Assembly (NCBI GenBank): GCA_016926315.1
Contig: JAFGOU010000457.1
Coordinates: 1-7,486 of the forward strand
DNA length: 7,486 bases
Source of the DNA: Chitinispirillaceae bacterium
GTDB lineage: Bacteria; Fibrobacterota; Chitinivibrionia; Chitinivibrionales; Chitinispirillaceae
Direction of reading: 5' to 3'
Shown here one piece after another: positions 6,657 to 7,486 of this stretch. A program made the translations under genes and the position numbers. Positions within the stretch are counted from its first letter, which is position 1; each line of letters begins with the position of its first letter. The notes under the pieces were generated by a model. The model saw only the letters and a program-made list of their open reading frames with translations. It was not told the origin of the DNA and ran no database searches.

Positions 6657-7486
6657 AACCCCGCCCTCCCGTTTCCAGGGGACACATCGCGTTTCCTGCT
6701 CATGGGGAAAAGCTGCATATTGAACTGGTAGACCCGGTCGCACTTTTCATCGCGGCTTACAAGCGTTACGATCCGGTCCTTGAACGCGGCCATTTCAGCG
6801 TTGATTATATCATACATTGCCGGTGAAATGCCGATGGTAATTCCGGAAACCGACCGCTCGGTTTTAGGGAAATCTTCGATCGCCGCAACCGCGTGCGTGG
6901 CCATTGCCTTGTTAAATTGACGGATAGCAAGTGAAGCCACGCCGCTCTCCGCGGTTATTGCCGTATCCGTCTGTTCATAGCCGCCATCCGGCTTTTTTTT
7001 AATGAGCCCCAGCTTCAGAAGCAGTTCCACGGAGGCTTTTGCTTCCCGTGTCCTGATCGGCGGCAGCACGGTTGTTGCCAGCAGTTCAAAATTGTCCTTG
7101 AAGTCAAAAAGCGTAACCAACTCCCGTATGACCACGTTGTACCAGGTGCTGAAATAGTCATACTGGTCGGCATTGAGCGCTTTTTCACTTTTCGCATTCT
7201 CCATGGAACGAAGAACAACATAGTGCTCCTGCTTCTCTTTTCCAGTCTTAGCCTGATCAAACAGGACCAGGTATTTAAAATAGGTCGCCTCTTTTTCACT
7301 GAGCTGCAGGGCGGCACTGAATTTTTCAATCATGCTGCGCGACAGGTTTTTTTGACCTTCCGCAACCTCTTTAAAGAATACCGGAGATTTAATACCTGCC
7401 TTATGGGCGAAAAAGCGGTAGGAAAAATAGCGGTTCTGAGTTTTTTTAAAAGTATAGTAGTCCCGTAGAAAGGCCCGGTAATCGAA
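6653..7486 (-). CDS. TIGR02147-family protein (DUF4423), probable transcriptional regulator, 5' partial
   Basis: Reading the minus strand from the window edge gives 277 codons ending at TGA 6653-6655; the start lies outside, probably only a few codons away because the family is about 270-280 aa. An internal Met at 7333 is not the start, since 51 good family residues precede it (FDYRAFLRDYYTFKK, then YRFFAHKAGIKSPVFFKEVA). Residues about 20-75 look like an HTH of the Xre kind, ending at LSRSMIEKFSAALQLSEKE. The DUF4423 part follows: ATYFKYLVLFDQAK, STWYNVVIRELV, the winged-helix-like EAKASVELLLKLGLIKKKPDG, and the conserved C-terminal CDRVYQFNMQLFPMSR. There is no signal peptide or membrane segment, so it is cytoplasmic. 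The family has many paralogues in Fibrobacter, often described only as hypothetical; a DNA-binding regulatory role is inferred from the HTH-like part. Its stop overlaps the start of the exported LamG protein, so the pair is probably made together. Confidence -1.
   Translation of the reverse strand, partial: FDYRAFLRDYYTFKKTQNRYFSYRFFAHKAGIKSPVFFKEVAEGQKNLSRSMIEKFSAALQLSEKEATYFKYLVLFDQAKTGKEKQEHYVVLRSMENAKSEKALNADQYDYFSTWYNVVIRELVTLFDFKDNFELLATTVLPPIRTREAKASVELLLKLGLIKKKPDGGYEQTDTAITAESGVASLAIRQFNKAMATHAVAAIEDFPKTERSVSGITIGISPAMYDIINAEMAAFKDRIVTLVSRDEKCDRVYQFNMQLFPMSRKRDVSPGNGRAGL
6664..6670 (-). promoter_or_regulatory. Ribosome binding site of the LamG protein gene, inside the TIGR02147 gene
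   Basis: GGGAGGG on the minus strand lies 7 bases before the ATG at 6656 and within the last codons of the upstream gene. With the ATGA overlap it supports start choice and translational coupling. Confidence -1.

Noticed and set aside
6657..6743. N-terminal extension of the DUF2341-LamG protein to 6743
   Set aside because: The extra 29 residues are read out of frame through the conserved C-terminus of the TIGR02147 protein and would bury the signal peptide; the ATG at 6656 with its ribosome site is the better start.

Overview
All five genes lie on the minus strand, so transcription runs from high to low coordinates. The best guess for the source is a Fibrobacterota-type bacterium (Fibrobacter, Chitinispirillum or Chitinivibrio relatives). 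Three things point there: a TIGR02147/DUF4423 protein, a family best known as large paralogous sets in Fibrobacter; a secreted arabinofuranosidase with a C-terminal domain like a type IX secretion sorting domain; and an outer-membrane barrel protein next to glycoside hydrolases. Placement is by family recognition only.

Layout in order of transcription. (1) 7486-6653: TIGR02147-family protein, 5' end cut by the window edge. It has an HTH-like N-terminal part and is probably a regulator. (2) 6656-5025: exported, probably lipid-anchored protein with a carboxypeptidase-regulatory-like domain, DUF2341 and LamG. Its ATG overlaps the previous stop (ATGA), so the two genes form a tightly coupled pair. 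(3) 4840-5024: 185-base spacer with an orphan plus-strand terminator-like hairpin and a 14-base palindrome. (4) 4839-3412: predicted outer-membrane beta-barrel protein ending in Phe. (5) 3361-953: GH127/GH146-type beta-L-arabinofuranosidase (DUF1680) with signal peptide, zinc-thiolate catalytic motifs and a sorting-like C-terminal domain, 50 bases after the barrel gene. (6) 867-928: strong intrinsic terminator closing that operon, followed by a plausible sigma70-type promoter. (7) 731-42: GH43 enzyme whose reading frame breaks off right after the catalytic acid motif, inside an AT-rich stretch (1 to about 115) unlike the rest of the window.

Taken together this looks like a small arabinose-polymer (arabinan, arabinoxylan, pectin side chain or plant glycoprotein) degradation locus. 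A regulator is paired with a glycan-binding-like surface protein, followed by a barrel plus a secreted arabinofuranosidase, then a second arabinan/xylan-type hydrolase that appears broken or cut off. No SusC/SusD pair, CRISPR, tRNA, rRNA or complete mobile element was seen.
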